5,893 bases of DNA from contig JBAXDX010000122.1 in NCBI GenBank assembly GCA_037140715.1, positions 1-5,893 on the forward strand, read 5' to 3'. The notes beneath the pieces were generated by a model. It was not told where the DNA came from and did not search any database. It saw only the letters and a program-made list of their open reading frames with translations. The DNA is from JAUZPB01 sp037140715. GTDB taxonomy: Bacteria; Bacteroidota; Ignavibacteria; Ignavibacteriales; SURF-24. Of this stretch, positions 1 to 5,733 are shown piece by piece; within the stretch, counting starts at the first letter, position 1; every line of letters begins with the position of its first letter. The position numbers and the translations under genes are program-made.

Positions 1-60
1 AATATCGGGTGGAATATACAGATTACGGCTACCAACAACCCGGAAACTGCGCTTTCTTAA
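1..60 (+). CDS. Possible 3' end of an upstream gene (partial)
   Basis: Frame 1 is open from the window edge and stops with TAA at 58-60; it reads NIGWNIQITATNNPETALS. The stop falls exactly where the first hexamer inverted repeat starts, as expected if the repeat sits just downstream of a gene. Twenty codons are too few to identify a family. The alternative is frame 3, open from 3 to 152, whose product would have a strongly hydrophobic stretch followed by an acidic EYDYDYE tail; that composition is produced by the hexamer repeat itself, so I trust it less. Neither frame can be confirmed without the upstream sequence. Confidence 0.2.
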   Translation, partial: NIGWNIQITATNNPETALS

Positions 61-114
61 TCATAATCCTAATCGTAATCATACTCATCTGCGCTTTCTT
101 TGCCTTAATCATAA
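47..114 (+). repeat. Short imperfect direct repeat around the first hexamer arm
   Basis: CTGCGCTTTCTT occurs at 47-58 and again at 89-100. In the first copy it runs straight into AATCATAA (59-66); in the second, TGCCTT is inserted before AATCATAA (107-114). The two copies flank and partly overlap the left arm of the hexamer inverted repeat, suggesting a local duplication that has drifted. No function is evident. Confidence 0.5.
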
Positions 115-159
115 CGTTGCCGGGCTGTGAGTACGATTATGATTATGAGTAAGATTAAG
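56..159. repeat. Long inverted repeat with hexamer-periodic arms (NTAATC type)
   Basis: The left arm (56-87) and the right arm (128-159) are 32 nt each and are reverse complements at 27 of 32 positions, separated by a 40-nt centre (88-127). Each arm is itself a run of five degenerate 6-bp units: NTAATC in the left arm (for example ATAATC, CTAATC, GTAATC) and its complement GATTAN in the right arm. A transcript could fold into a long, AU-rich imperfect hairpin. No T-tract follows the right arm, so it does not look like a standard intrinsic terminator. A second element with the same design but another hexamer lies at 4564-4640. I do not recognise a named family. Confidence 0.65.
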
Positions 160-200
160 AATGGGGGATAAGAGTTGAAATATGCGGTGGACGGTTGTCG

Positions 201-405
201 ATAACCCGAAAACAGCCAAACCGACCATTTCCTCAATCACAAATGCTTCGTTTGGTCCCCACGGAGCATTTACTATATGTCGAACGCTCCGTTTGATGCT
301 CACGGAGCATTTGTTATATGTCGAATGCTCCGTGGGGACCAAACGGAGCATTTCCTTAATACCAAACGGTCGGTTTGGTCCCCACGGAGCATTATTTAAA
401 GAGGA
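201..405. repeat. Tandem array of about five 41-bp units, each a potential hairpin
   Basis: Units start at 201, 242, 283, 324 and 365, exactly 41 bp apart. The consensus unit is AATGCTCCGT, a 9-nt loop, ACGGAGCATT, then a 12-nt linker. The two 10-mers are reverse complements, so each unit can form a 10-bp stem: 242-251/261-270 (one G-T pair), 283-292/302-311 (one G-T pair) and 324-333/343-352 (perfect). The unit at 365 keeps the right arm perfectly and has three differences in the left arm; the unit at 201 is degenerate (right arm 8 of 10, linker similar to that of the 324 unit). AATGC at 406 may be a decayed next unit. Linkers of units 2 and 3 share TATATGTCG. Open frames crossing this array (182-448 on +, 109-351 on -) are most likely by-products of the repeat: 41 is not a multiple of 3 and neither has a recognisable domain. 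The spacing and palindromic units do not fit CRISPR. Confidence 0.75.
250..393. repeat. 21-bp element in three perfect copies, one inverted
   Basis: The 21-bp sequence that begins GTTTGGTCCCC and ends ACGGAGCATT is present at 250-270 and 373-393 (exactly 123 bp, or three units, apart) and as its exact reverse complement at 324-344. The copies at 250-270 and 324-344 form the outer arms of a 95-bp inverted repeat centred near 297, with the smaller hairpin 283-311 nested inside. The perfection of these copies against the drift elsewhere in the array points to recent copying or gene conversion. Confidence 0.75.
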
Positions 406-420
406 AATGCCTTATTTCAC

Positions 421-885
421 CCTCATTGCTCTTTTCCCGGTTTTATAAAGCAGTAAGCAGGCTTCTTAGTCCTATTTCTTAAATTTAACAGGGAGTATAT
501 TTCCGGTACAGGCATTATTTAAACTGCCGGCTGGAATAGAATAAAACATAGCGCATTCACCTCAGGTAAATCTCCATCCGGCAATGACATTCTCCTCCAT
601 CGCAATAAATAATCAGGGAAGGGGAAGTGAAATTCCGTATCATTACCGCATATCTGACTGTATCCGTTCAAAAATACAGTGCAGCATTTCCTCATAATCA
701 TAATTCAGTATTTATAGAATTATACGATAATTAAGTGAAGAAATAACGGCATTCTGTCCGGTATATAACATTAACCTTCGCCGGAAGACCGGATTATCGG
801 GGCGGATTTGTTTTTTACAGTCATTTTACCGTAAATTTGGCATATACCCGGTCAAAAATAATTTCTCTAATCCTTTGGTTTTTAG
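421..885. other. Gene-free stretch upstream of cmk
   Basis: I see no convincing gene here. The longest frame is a 60-codon minus-strand ORF (519-701) with no recognisable domain and no ribosome binding site before either of its first ATGs. Small inverted repeats are present: TCCGGT at 757-762 with ACCGGA at 788-793, enclosing CTTC-GCCG-GAAG at 776-787. A T-rich stretch lies about 20 nt further on, too far for a clear terminator. AGCATTTCCTC at 683-693 resembles the end of the 41-bp units and may be a stray remnant. The stretch probably holds the 5' regulatory region of cmk. Confidence 0.5.
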
Positions 886-893
886 TATATTTG
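862..893 (+). promoter_or_regulatory. Putative Bacteroidota-type promoter of cmk-ispH
   Basis: TATATTTG at 886-893 fits the TAnnTTTG -7 box of the Bacteroidota primary sigma factor exactly. Twenty nucleotides upstream, TTTC at 862-865 is one change from the TTTG -33 box. Transcription would then begin within a few bases of the cmk ATG at 898, giving a leaderless or nearly leaderless mRNA, which agrees with the absence of a Shine-Dalgarno sequence there. An 8-base match in AT-rich DNA can arise by chance, so this is tentative. Confidence 0.35.
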
Positions 894-897
894 CAAT

Positions 898-1611
898 ATG
901 TCAAAAAAAATAATTATTGCTATAGATGGTCCTGCCGGATCAGGGAAAAGCTCTTTAGCTAAACTTATCGCTAAAAGACTGGGATACACTTACCTTGATA
1001 CCGGAGCAATGTATCGGGCTGTTACTTATCTGGCACTCAAAAATAAGGTTATTAATGATGAGGATGCTGTTATTGCACTGGCTGAAAATTCATGCATCGA
1101 ATTATCTTTTACTGACGGCAGGACTGAAGTTGTTCTGAACGGAGAAAATATAACCGGGGATATCCGCTCATTTGAAGTTAACTCAAATGTAAGCGAAGTA
1201 AGCAAAATTGCGAAAGTGCGGTATGCTCTTGTAAAAAAACAGCGTGAAATCGGATTAAATAATAATGTCATCGCTGAAGGCCGCGATACCGGAACGATTG
1301 TTTTTCCAGATGCGGATGTAAAGATATTCCTGGTGGCTTCCTTAAAGGAAAGAACAGTCAGAAGATTAAAGGAATTTGAAGAAAAAGGGGAGCCGGTCTC
1401 TCCGGAAGATATTGAGGGGAACCTTTCTAAACGCGATACAATAGATTCGCAGAGGGAAGTTGGTCCGCTTGTAAAGGCTGAAGATGCAATTGAAATTGAT
1501 ACTTCCAATATTTCCATCGAAGAGGAAGTTAAGCTTGTGCTTGAAAAAGCAGCGTTAGCTGCCGGATGTAAGGATGTTGAGGAATTAATCTTCCTCTCGG
1601 AAAGAAAATAG
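898..1611 (+). CDS. cmk: Cytidylate kinase (CMP/dCMP kinase)
   Basis: This cytoplasmic enzyme transfers phosphate from ATP to CMP or dCMP, giving CDP/dCDP for RNA, DNA and CDP-lipid synthesis. The 237-residue protein matches the bacterial Cmk family along its whole length (usual size about 220-230). Visible motifs are the P-loop GPAGSGKS at residues 11-18, the nucleotide-binding DTGAMYR at 34-40, GRDTGTIVFPDA at 128-139 (substrate-binding GRD; T where many homologues have M or I), the lid arginine region RRLKEF around 155-160, RDTIDSQR at 179-186, and PLVKAEDAIEIDTS at 190-203. About 15 extra residues at the C-terminus (EKAALAAGCKDVEEL and after) exceed the usual end and look unremarkable. 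The ATG at 898 places the P-loop at the standard distance from the N-terminus; no ribosome binding site precedes it. The stop is followed after 4 nt by ispH, so the two genes are very probably co-transcribed. Linkage of cmk to rpsA is widespread in bacteria. Confidence 0.97.
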   Translation: MSKKIIIAIDGPAGSGKSSLAKLIAKRLGYTYLDTGAMYRAVTYLALKNKVINDEDAVIALAENSCIELSFTDGRTEVVLNGENITGDIRSFEVNSNVSEVSKIAKVRYALVKKQREIGLNNNVIAEGRDTGTIVFPDADVKIFLVASLKERTVRRLKEFEEKGEPVSPEDIEGNLSKRDTIDSQREVGPLVKAEDAIEIDTSNISIEEEVKLVLEKAALAAGCKDVEELIFLSERK

Positions 1612-1615
1612 GTTA

Positions 1616-2506
1616 ATGGAAGTCAGAATTGATAATTCAGCGGGGTTTTGCTGGGGAGTTGTAAGAGCAATTGATTTTGCAGAGCGTGAATTAAAGCTAA
1701 ATGAAAAGATTTATTCGCTTGGTGATATTATTCACAACACCGCTGAAGTGAACAGGTTATACAAACTTGGACTTGAAACAATTACTATAGATGATTTCCC
1801 AAAAATTGCAAAGGGAAGCAGGGTTTTAATCAGGGCGCATGGGGAGCCTCCTTTAACTTATCAGATGGCTGTTAAGTATGGCATTGAAGTTATAGATGCT
1901 ACCTGTCCTGTGGTTACTAAAGTACAGGAGCGCATCAGGAAATTTGCATCCAATGGCTTTCAGGTTGTAATATATGGAAAGAAAGACCATGCCGAAGTGG
2001 TCGGGTTAAACGGGGTAACAGACAATAAAGCTATTGTGGTTATTTCGGTTCAGGAAGCTTTAGAGAAAATAAACTTTACTAAACCTACGGTACTTTTTTC
2101 ACAGACCACAATGGACCGTGAGACATTTACCGGCATTACAAATGCGCTGAAACAAAAGATTAAAGATATTCAGGTGGGTTCTGTTGAAGAGGATGCTCTG
2201 GAGTTTTATTCAAAGAATACAATTTGCGGGCAGGTTTCCGGTCGCGATAAAAAACTGAGGGCGTTTGCCCGTGATAATGATATGATTTTATTTACTGCAG
2301 GGAAAAAAAGCAGTAACGGTAAGGTTCTTTATAATATTGCAAGGGAAGAAAATCAGAATGTATTTTTTATTGAGAGTACTGACGATATAAAACCCGAATG
2401 GTTTGGTGTTGTTCAAACTGTCGGTATAACCGGCGCAACGTCAACTCCGCAATGGCTTATGCTTAATATTAAAAATTATATAGAAAATATGTTTGTAAAT
2501 ATCTGA
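1616..2506 (+). CDS. ispH: 4-hydroxy-3-methylbut-2-enyl diphosphate reductase (IspH/LytB)
   Basis: IspH catalyses the last step of the non-mevalonate (MEP) isoprenoid pathway: reductive removal of the hydroxyl from HMBPP to give IPP and DMAPP, using a [4Fe-4S] cluster in the cytoplasm. The 296-residue length is normal. The three cluster cysteines are C12 (AGFCWGV), C97 (DATCPVV) and C204 (NTICGQV). Substrate-binding residues are recognisable: H40 (IHNTAEV), H75 (RAHGEPP), H125 and the proton-relay glutamate E127 (DHAEVVG), TT at 164-165 (SQTTMD), SSN at 232-234 and S276 (GATSTPQW). The ending TGATSTPQWLM and the KSSNGKVLY segment are of the type seen in Bacteroidota rather than the enterobacterial SSNS/GASAP version. 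The ATG at 1616 lies 4 nt after the cmk stop with only a weak GG upstream, so translation probably depends partly on coupling to cmk. All key residues are present and the enzyme should be active. Confidence 0.97.
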   Translation: MEVRIDNSAGFCWGVVRAIDFAERELKLNEKIYSLGDIIHNTAEVNRLYKLGLETITIDDFPKIAKGSRVLIRAHGEPPLTYQMAVKYGIEVIDATCPVVTKVQERIRKFASNGFQVVIYGKKDHAEVVGLNGVTDNKAIVVISVQEALEKINFTKPTVLFSQTTMDRETFTGITNALKQKIKDIQVGSVEEDALEFYSKNTICGQVSGRDKKLRAFARDNDMILFTAGKKSSNGKVLYNIAREENQNVFFIESTDDIKPEWFGVVQTVGITGATSTPQWLMLNIKNYIENMFVNI

Positions 2507-2674
2507 TTTAGGATTTGAAAAGAGTTTATATCCCATATCTGAATGTTTATTAACAGGCATTTTTTTTTGAAAGTCATCTTAATTGTTTATGTAAAACTAA
2601 AAATTACCTGCTTTGACTTGTTTTGGTGACTTTAAGGTTAAAAGCGGTGATCATTTTTTATTTTTGGAGGTCTG
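2507..2674 (+). promoter_or_regulatory. Intergenic leader of rpsA
   Basis: This 168-bp AT-rich gap separates ispH from rpsA. A run of nine T at 2560-2568 is not preceded by a stable GC stem, so I do not call an ispH terminator. TTGACT at 2613-2618 resembles a -35 box but has no good -10 at standard spacing. TATTTTTG at 2659-2666 fits TAnnTTTG but overlaps the ribosome binding site and has no -33 partner. The gap is long enough for a separate promoter and a leader where S1 could act on its own mRNA, as known in enterobacteria; no such structure is obvious here. Confidence 0.35.
2666..2670 (+). promoter_or_regulatory. Strong Shine-Dalgarno site of rpsA
   Basis: GGAGG lies 4 nt before the ATG at 2675, close but within a workable range. 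It is the only perfect site in the window and fixes the rpsA start. Its presence argues for a lineage that still uses Shine-Dalgarno pairing, unlike many Flavobacteriia. Confidence 0.8.
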
Positions 2675-4492
2675 ATGTCTTTTGAGGCAAGAGAAAAATA
2701 CAATAACGTTAAGCCGGCTAGTCCAAAGAGTAATAAAGTCAAATATTTTAATTCTGACGAATACTCAAAGGAAGAACTAGACAGCTATACGTTGCTTTAC
2801 TCTCAATCATTCAAGGATGTTCAAGAGGGTGAAATTATAAAAGGCAGGATTGTCGGAATTCAGGGTGACAATGTTATTCTTGATGTCGGCTTTAAGTCAG
2901 AAGGTTTAATCCCTAAATCTGAATTTAATTCAGGTGATGAAATGAGGATTGGCTATGAGATTGAGATAGTTATTGAAAGTGTGGAAAATCAGGAAGGGAA
3001 TCTTGTATTAAGCAAGAGAAGAGCTGATTTCCTCAGGATTTGGAATAAGATTATGAGCGCTTATGATACAGGCGAAATTCTGCAGGGTAAAATTCTTAAA
3101 AGAATTAAAGGCGGTATGGTAGTTGACCTTATGAGTATTGAAGCATTTTTGCCGGGTTCACAGATTGATATCCGTCCTGTCAGGGATTTTGATGCTTTTG
3201 TAGGGCAGACTATGGATTTTAAGGTTGTTAAAGTTAATGTTCCGACCGAGAATGTTGTTGTCTCTCATAAAGTTCTTGTTGAAGAAGAGATTTCTGACCA
3301 GAGAAAAGCTATACTTGACAGCCTTGAAAAAGGTCAGATACTCGAAGGCATTGTTAAGGCAGTTACAGACTTTGGTGTTTTCGTTGATCTTGGTGGTGTA
3401 GATGGATTGATTCATATTACAGATTTAAGCTGGGGCAGGATTAATCATCCAAGTGAAGTTGTCAGGCTTGATGAAAAGATTAAAATTGTTGTTACTGATT
3501 TCGATCTGGAAAAGAAGAGAATCTCACTTTCTCTTAAACAGTTACTGCCTCATCCATGGGGAAGTATCGAAACAAAATATAGAATCGGAGATAAAGTTTC
3601 CGGCAGAGCTGTATCTCTTACTGATTACGGTGCATTTATCGAAATTGAGAAGGGTATCGAAGGTCTTATCCATATTTCTGAAATGAGCTGGACGCTTCAT
3701 ATTAAACATCCTTCACAATTTGTATCGATGGGACAGATTATAGAAGCTGTTATCCTGAGTTTGGATAAAGATGATAAAAAGATTTCACTCGGTATGAAGC
3801 AACTGATTCCTGATCCATGGACAGAGTTTATGCAGAAATATCCTGTAGGTTCAAAGCATACAGGCATTGCCCGTAATCTTACTAACTTTGGTGTATTCAT
3901 TGAATTAGAACCGGGTGTTGACGGACTGGTTCATATTTCTGACCTGTCATGGACAAAGAAGATTCGCCATCCCGGAGAAGTGGTTAAGAAAGGTGAAAAA
4001 ATCGATGTCCTTGTGCTTGGCGTAGATACTGACCAGAGAAAGATATCTTTAGGACATAAGCAGGTTCAGGATAATCCATGGGATGCTTTTGAAAATGACT
4101 ATGCTGTCGGTACACTGACCGAGGGTAAGATTGTAAGAATAATTGAGAAAGGACTGATAGCCGAGCTACCATCAAGGGTTGACGGTTTTGTTCCTGCTAC
4201 TCAGCTTTCAACTTCAAAGCTGAAGAATATTTCATTCAGTTTTCCTATAGATACATCTTTACCATTAAAGGTTGTTGAATTCGACAAGGAAAATAAGAAA
4301 ATCGTTCTTAGTGCTTTAGGCGCTCTGAAAGAAAAATCGAATGGAGAGATACAGGAATACATCAATGGACATAAACTTGAAAAAGTCAGCATTGATGATA
4401 TAAGGAATGCTAATGCTGATACAGTTGATCCATCAGAGATTCCGAATTTTGATGTTTCGGATGACCAGGGTTTTTCATCTGAAAAAGTATAA
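2675..4492 (+). CDS. rpsA: 30S ribosomal protein S1
   Basis: S1 is the large RNA-binding protein at the 30S platform that captures and unfolds mRNA during initiation. The 605-residue product contains six S1 (OB-fold) repeats at about residues 49-115, 132-200, 217-288, 303-375, 390-462 and 477-547. Repeats 3-5 are the most canonical, each with a GxFV/I core (DFGVFVDL, DYGAFIEI, NFGVFIEL), GLI/VHI(S/T), LSW or MSW, HP, and a closing ISL(S/G)xKQ followed by an xPW linker. Repeats 1 and 2 are divergent, as expected for the ribosome-docking (S2-binding) part. A 48-residue N-terminal extension is rich in K, S and Y. After repeat 6 comes a roughly 58-residue acidic, low-complexity tail ending SSEKV, commonly variable in this family. 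Overall length is slightly above the E. coli protein (557). The start is fixed by GGAGG 4 nt upstream. The gene follows ispH after 168 nt and is closed by a probable terminator at 4509-4554. Confidence 0.97.
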   Translation: MSFEAREKYNNVKPASPKSNKVKYFNSDEYSKEELDSYTLLYSQSFKDVQEGEIIKGRIVGIQGDNVILDVGFKSEGLIPKSEFNSGDEMRIGYEIEIVIESVENQEGNLVLSKRRADFLRIWNKIMSAYDTGEILQGKILKRIKGGMVVDLMSIEAFLPGSQIDIRPVRDFDAFVGQTMDFKVVKVNVPTENVVVSHKVLVEEEISDQRKAILDSLEKGQILEGIVKAVTDFGVFVDLGGVDGLIHITDLSWGRINHPSEVVRLDEKIKIVVTDFDLEKKRISLSLKQLLPHPWGSIETKYRIGDKVSGRAVSLTDYGAFIEIEKGIEGLIHISEMSWTLHIKHPSQFVSMGQIIEAVILSLDKDDKKISLGMKQLIPDPWTEFMQKYPVGSKHTGIARNLTNFGVFIELEPGVDGLVHISDLSWTKKIRHPGEVVKKGEKIDVLVLGVDTDQRKISLGHKQVQDNPWDAFENDYAVGTLTEGKIVRIIEKGLIAELPSRVDGFVPATQLSTSKLKNISFSFPIDTSLPLKVVEFDKENKKIVLSALGALKEKSNGEIQEYINGHKLEKVSIDDIRNANADTVDPSEIPNFDVSDDQGFSSEKV

Positions 4493-4508
4493 TTAATTTC
4501 TTAAACAG

Positions 4509-4554
4509 GCCGCGTGTGTTTGAATTATTTTTTAGTTCAGACCCGTGGCTTTTT
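4509..4554 (+). terminator. Probable Rho-independent terminator of rpsA
   Basis: Starting 16 nt after the rpsA stop, 4509-4524 pairs with 4536-4549. The base of the stem is GCCGCG against CGTGGC (six pairs including one G-T), then an internal mismatch, two pairs, a 2-nt bulge, and five pairs up to an 11-nt U-rich loop. The stem is followed directly by TTTTT at 4550-4554 and further T-rich sequence. The irregular stem lowers its stability, but position and T-tract are typical. Confidence 0.7.
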
Positions 4555-4563
4555 CTTTATACA

Positions 4564-4640
4564 GGTATAGGTAAAGGGAAAGGTAAAGAAGGAACTTAAT
4601 CTGTTTTTCTATACCTTTACCTCTGCCTTTACCTTTCTAT
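4564..4640. repeat. Second inverted repeat with hexamer-periodic arms (GGTAAA type)
   Basis: The core arms 4569-4588 and 4615-4634 are reverse complements at 18 of 20 positions, around a 26-nt centre. The arms extend as runs of 6-bp units: GGTATA, GGTAAA, GGGAAA (4564-4581) and one more GGTAAA on the left; TATACC, TTTACC, TCTGCC (4610-4627) and one more TTTACC on the right. It lies between the rpsA terminator and the mtaB start, so it is plainly intergenic and would fall in the mtaB 5' untranslated region if transcription starts upstream. It has the same architecture as the element at 56-159 although the hexamer differs. Its function is unknown; it could affect mtaB expression or simply be a passive repeat. 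Confidence 0.65.
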
Positions 4641-4652
4641 ATGTAAGACAGA

Positions 4653-4657
4653 AAGGA
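4653..4657 (+). promoter_or_regulatory. Ribosome binding site of mtaB
   Basis: AAGGA stands 5 nt before the GTG at 4663. An ATG overlaps this GTG at 4661 but is out of frame and meets a stop after 14 codons, so the site supports the GTG start. Confidence 0.6.
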
Positions 4658-4662
4658 ACAAT

Positions 4663-5733
4663 GTGCCTGGTAAAGTTGCTTTTTATACGCTTGGATGTAA
4701 GTTGAATTTCTCTGAAACTTCTGCAATTGGCCGCCAGTTCTTAAGCAACGGCTTTGAAATAGTTGATTTTAAGGAAAAAGCCGATGTTTATTTAATCAAT
4801 ACATGCACAGTTACTGATAACGCCGATAAGGAATGCCGCCAGATTGTAAGGCGTGCCTTAAGAAATAATCCGGGTGCATTTATTGCCGTAACCGGCTGTT
4901 ATGCACAGTTAAGAGGTAATGAAATAGCACGCATTGACGGCGTGGATGTTGTCCTGGGTAGCAATGAAAAATTTAAACTCTTCTCATACATTGATACCTT
5001 CGAAAAGAAAGACCTCTCCTGTGTTTATGTAAGTCCGACTGAAAGCCTGAATGAAATTAACGGTGCTTATACATCTAAGGTAAGCGACAGGACAAGGGCT
5101 TTCCTGAAAGTCCAGGATGGCTGTGACTATAAATGTTCATTCTGTACCATTCCGCTTGCGCGCGGTAAAAGCCGCAGTCTTCCGGCAGAGGAAGTCATGA
5201 CTAATTTTCGTACCCTGCTGGATGACGGCTATAAGGAAATTGTTCTGACTGGTGTTAATGTAGGCGATTATGGCAAAATCACAGATACGAACCTGTACCG
5301 GCTTCTGCAGAAGCTGCTTAAAATACCAGGGGATTACCGTATCAGAATTAGTTCAATTGAGCCGAATCTTCTTACTGATGATATTATAAATCTGACGGCA
5401 GAAAACCCAAAGCTGTGCCACCATTTTCATATCCCGCTTCAAAGCGGTAGCCCTGATATCCTGCGTCTTATGCAACGGCGTTATCTGCAAAAAGATTATG
5501 CTGACCTTGTACTGAAGCTTAAAGAGAAAATCCCTGATGCGGGGACAGGCGCGGATGTAATTGTTGGTTTCCCCGGAGAAACGGAAGAGCATTTCTTAGA
5601 GACTTATAAATTCTTAAATGAACTGCCGGTTTCATATCTGCATGTTTTTACTTATTCCGAACGTCCGGATACTAAAGCCATTTCGATGAAGGGATGTATA
5701 AGTATCCAGGAAAGGAAAAAAAGGAATAAATGA
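4663..5733 (+). CDS. mtaB: tRNA t6A37 methylthiotransferase MtaB, C-terminally truncated
   Basis: MtaB is a radical-SAM enzyme that adds a methylthio group to C2 of N6-threonylcarbamoyladenosine at position 37 of tRNAs reading ANN codons, giving ms2t6A. The N-terminal MTTase domain (about 4-110) carries the auxiliary-cluster cysteines C12 (TLGCKLN), C48 (NTCTVT) and C79 (VTGCYAQ). The radical-SAM domain (about 143-340) has CxxxCxxC at C154, C158 and C161 (DGCDYKCSFC), then the GVNVGDYG, HFHIPLQSGS and VIVGFPGETEE motifs. GCKLN and the overall pattern favour MtaB over MiaB or RimO. The gene starts with GTG, the only sensible start, with AAGGA upstream. The family is normally about 430-450 residues; here the frame stops at 356, just after the ERKKRNK segment that should lead into the TRAM RNA-binding domain, which is missing. 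The TGA at 5731-5733 is created by the junction between the first and second 112-bp repeat copies, so the truncation is either a real duplication or an assembly fault at the window end. Confidence 0.93.
   Translation: MPGKVAFYTLGCKLNFSETSAIGRQFLSNGFEIVDFKEKADVYLINTCTVTDNADKECRQIVRRALRNNPGAFIAVTGCYAQLRGNEIARIDGVDVVLGSNEKFKLFSYIDTFEKKDLSCVYVSPTESLNEINGAYTSKVSDRTRAFLKVQDGCDYKCSFCTIPLARGKSRSLPAEEVMTNFRTLLDDGYKEIVLTGVNVGDYGKITDTNLYRLLQKLLKIPGDYRIRISSIEPNLLTDDIINLTAENPKLCHHFHIPLQSGSPDILRLMQRRYLQKDYADLVLKLKEKIPDAGTGADVIVGFPGETEEHFLETYKFLNELPVSYLHVFTYSERPDTKAISMKGCISIQERKKRNK

Noticed and set aside
201..405. CRISPR array
   Set aside because: There are no unique spacers of 25-40 bp. The 41-bp units are palindromic hairpins with 12-nt linkers that are themselves partly conserved, and no cas gene is present.
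182..448. 88-codon plus-strand ORF (and a minus-strand 80-codon ORF at 109-351) over the repeat array
   Set aside because: They run across the 41-bp hairpin array, have no domain, and their recurring FGPHGAF segment is simply the 21-bp repeat read twice, 123 bp apart in the same frame.
519..701. 60-codon minus-strand ORF upstream of cmk
   Set aside because: It shows no recognisable family, no ribosome binding site before its ATGs and no promoter; the length is within chance for this composition.
757..817. Terminator or regulatory hairpin formed by TCCGGT/ACCGGA
   Set aside because: The stem is only 6 bp around a 25-nt interior and the T run starts about 18 nt beyond it, so it does not fit an intrinsic terminator.
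1026..1517. 163-codon minus-strand ORF inside cmk
   Set aside because: It is an antisense shadow of a well-supported gene and has no recognisable domain.
2551..2570. Intrinsic terminator after ispH (run of nine T)
   Set aside because: No stable GC-rich stem precedes the T run; the nearest complementarity is three or four AT-rich pairs.
3158..4392. Several short ORFs overlapping rpsA in other frames
   Set aside because: They are shadows of the S1 coding sequence without any independent motif or start signal.
4661..4705. ATG at 4661 as the mtaB start
   Set aside because: It is out of frame with mtaB and reaches a TGA after 14 codons; the overlapping GTG at 4663 opens the full conserved protein.
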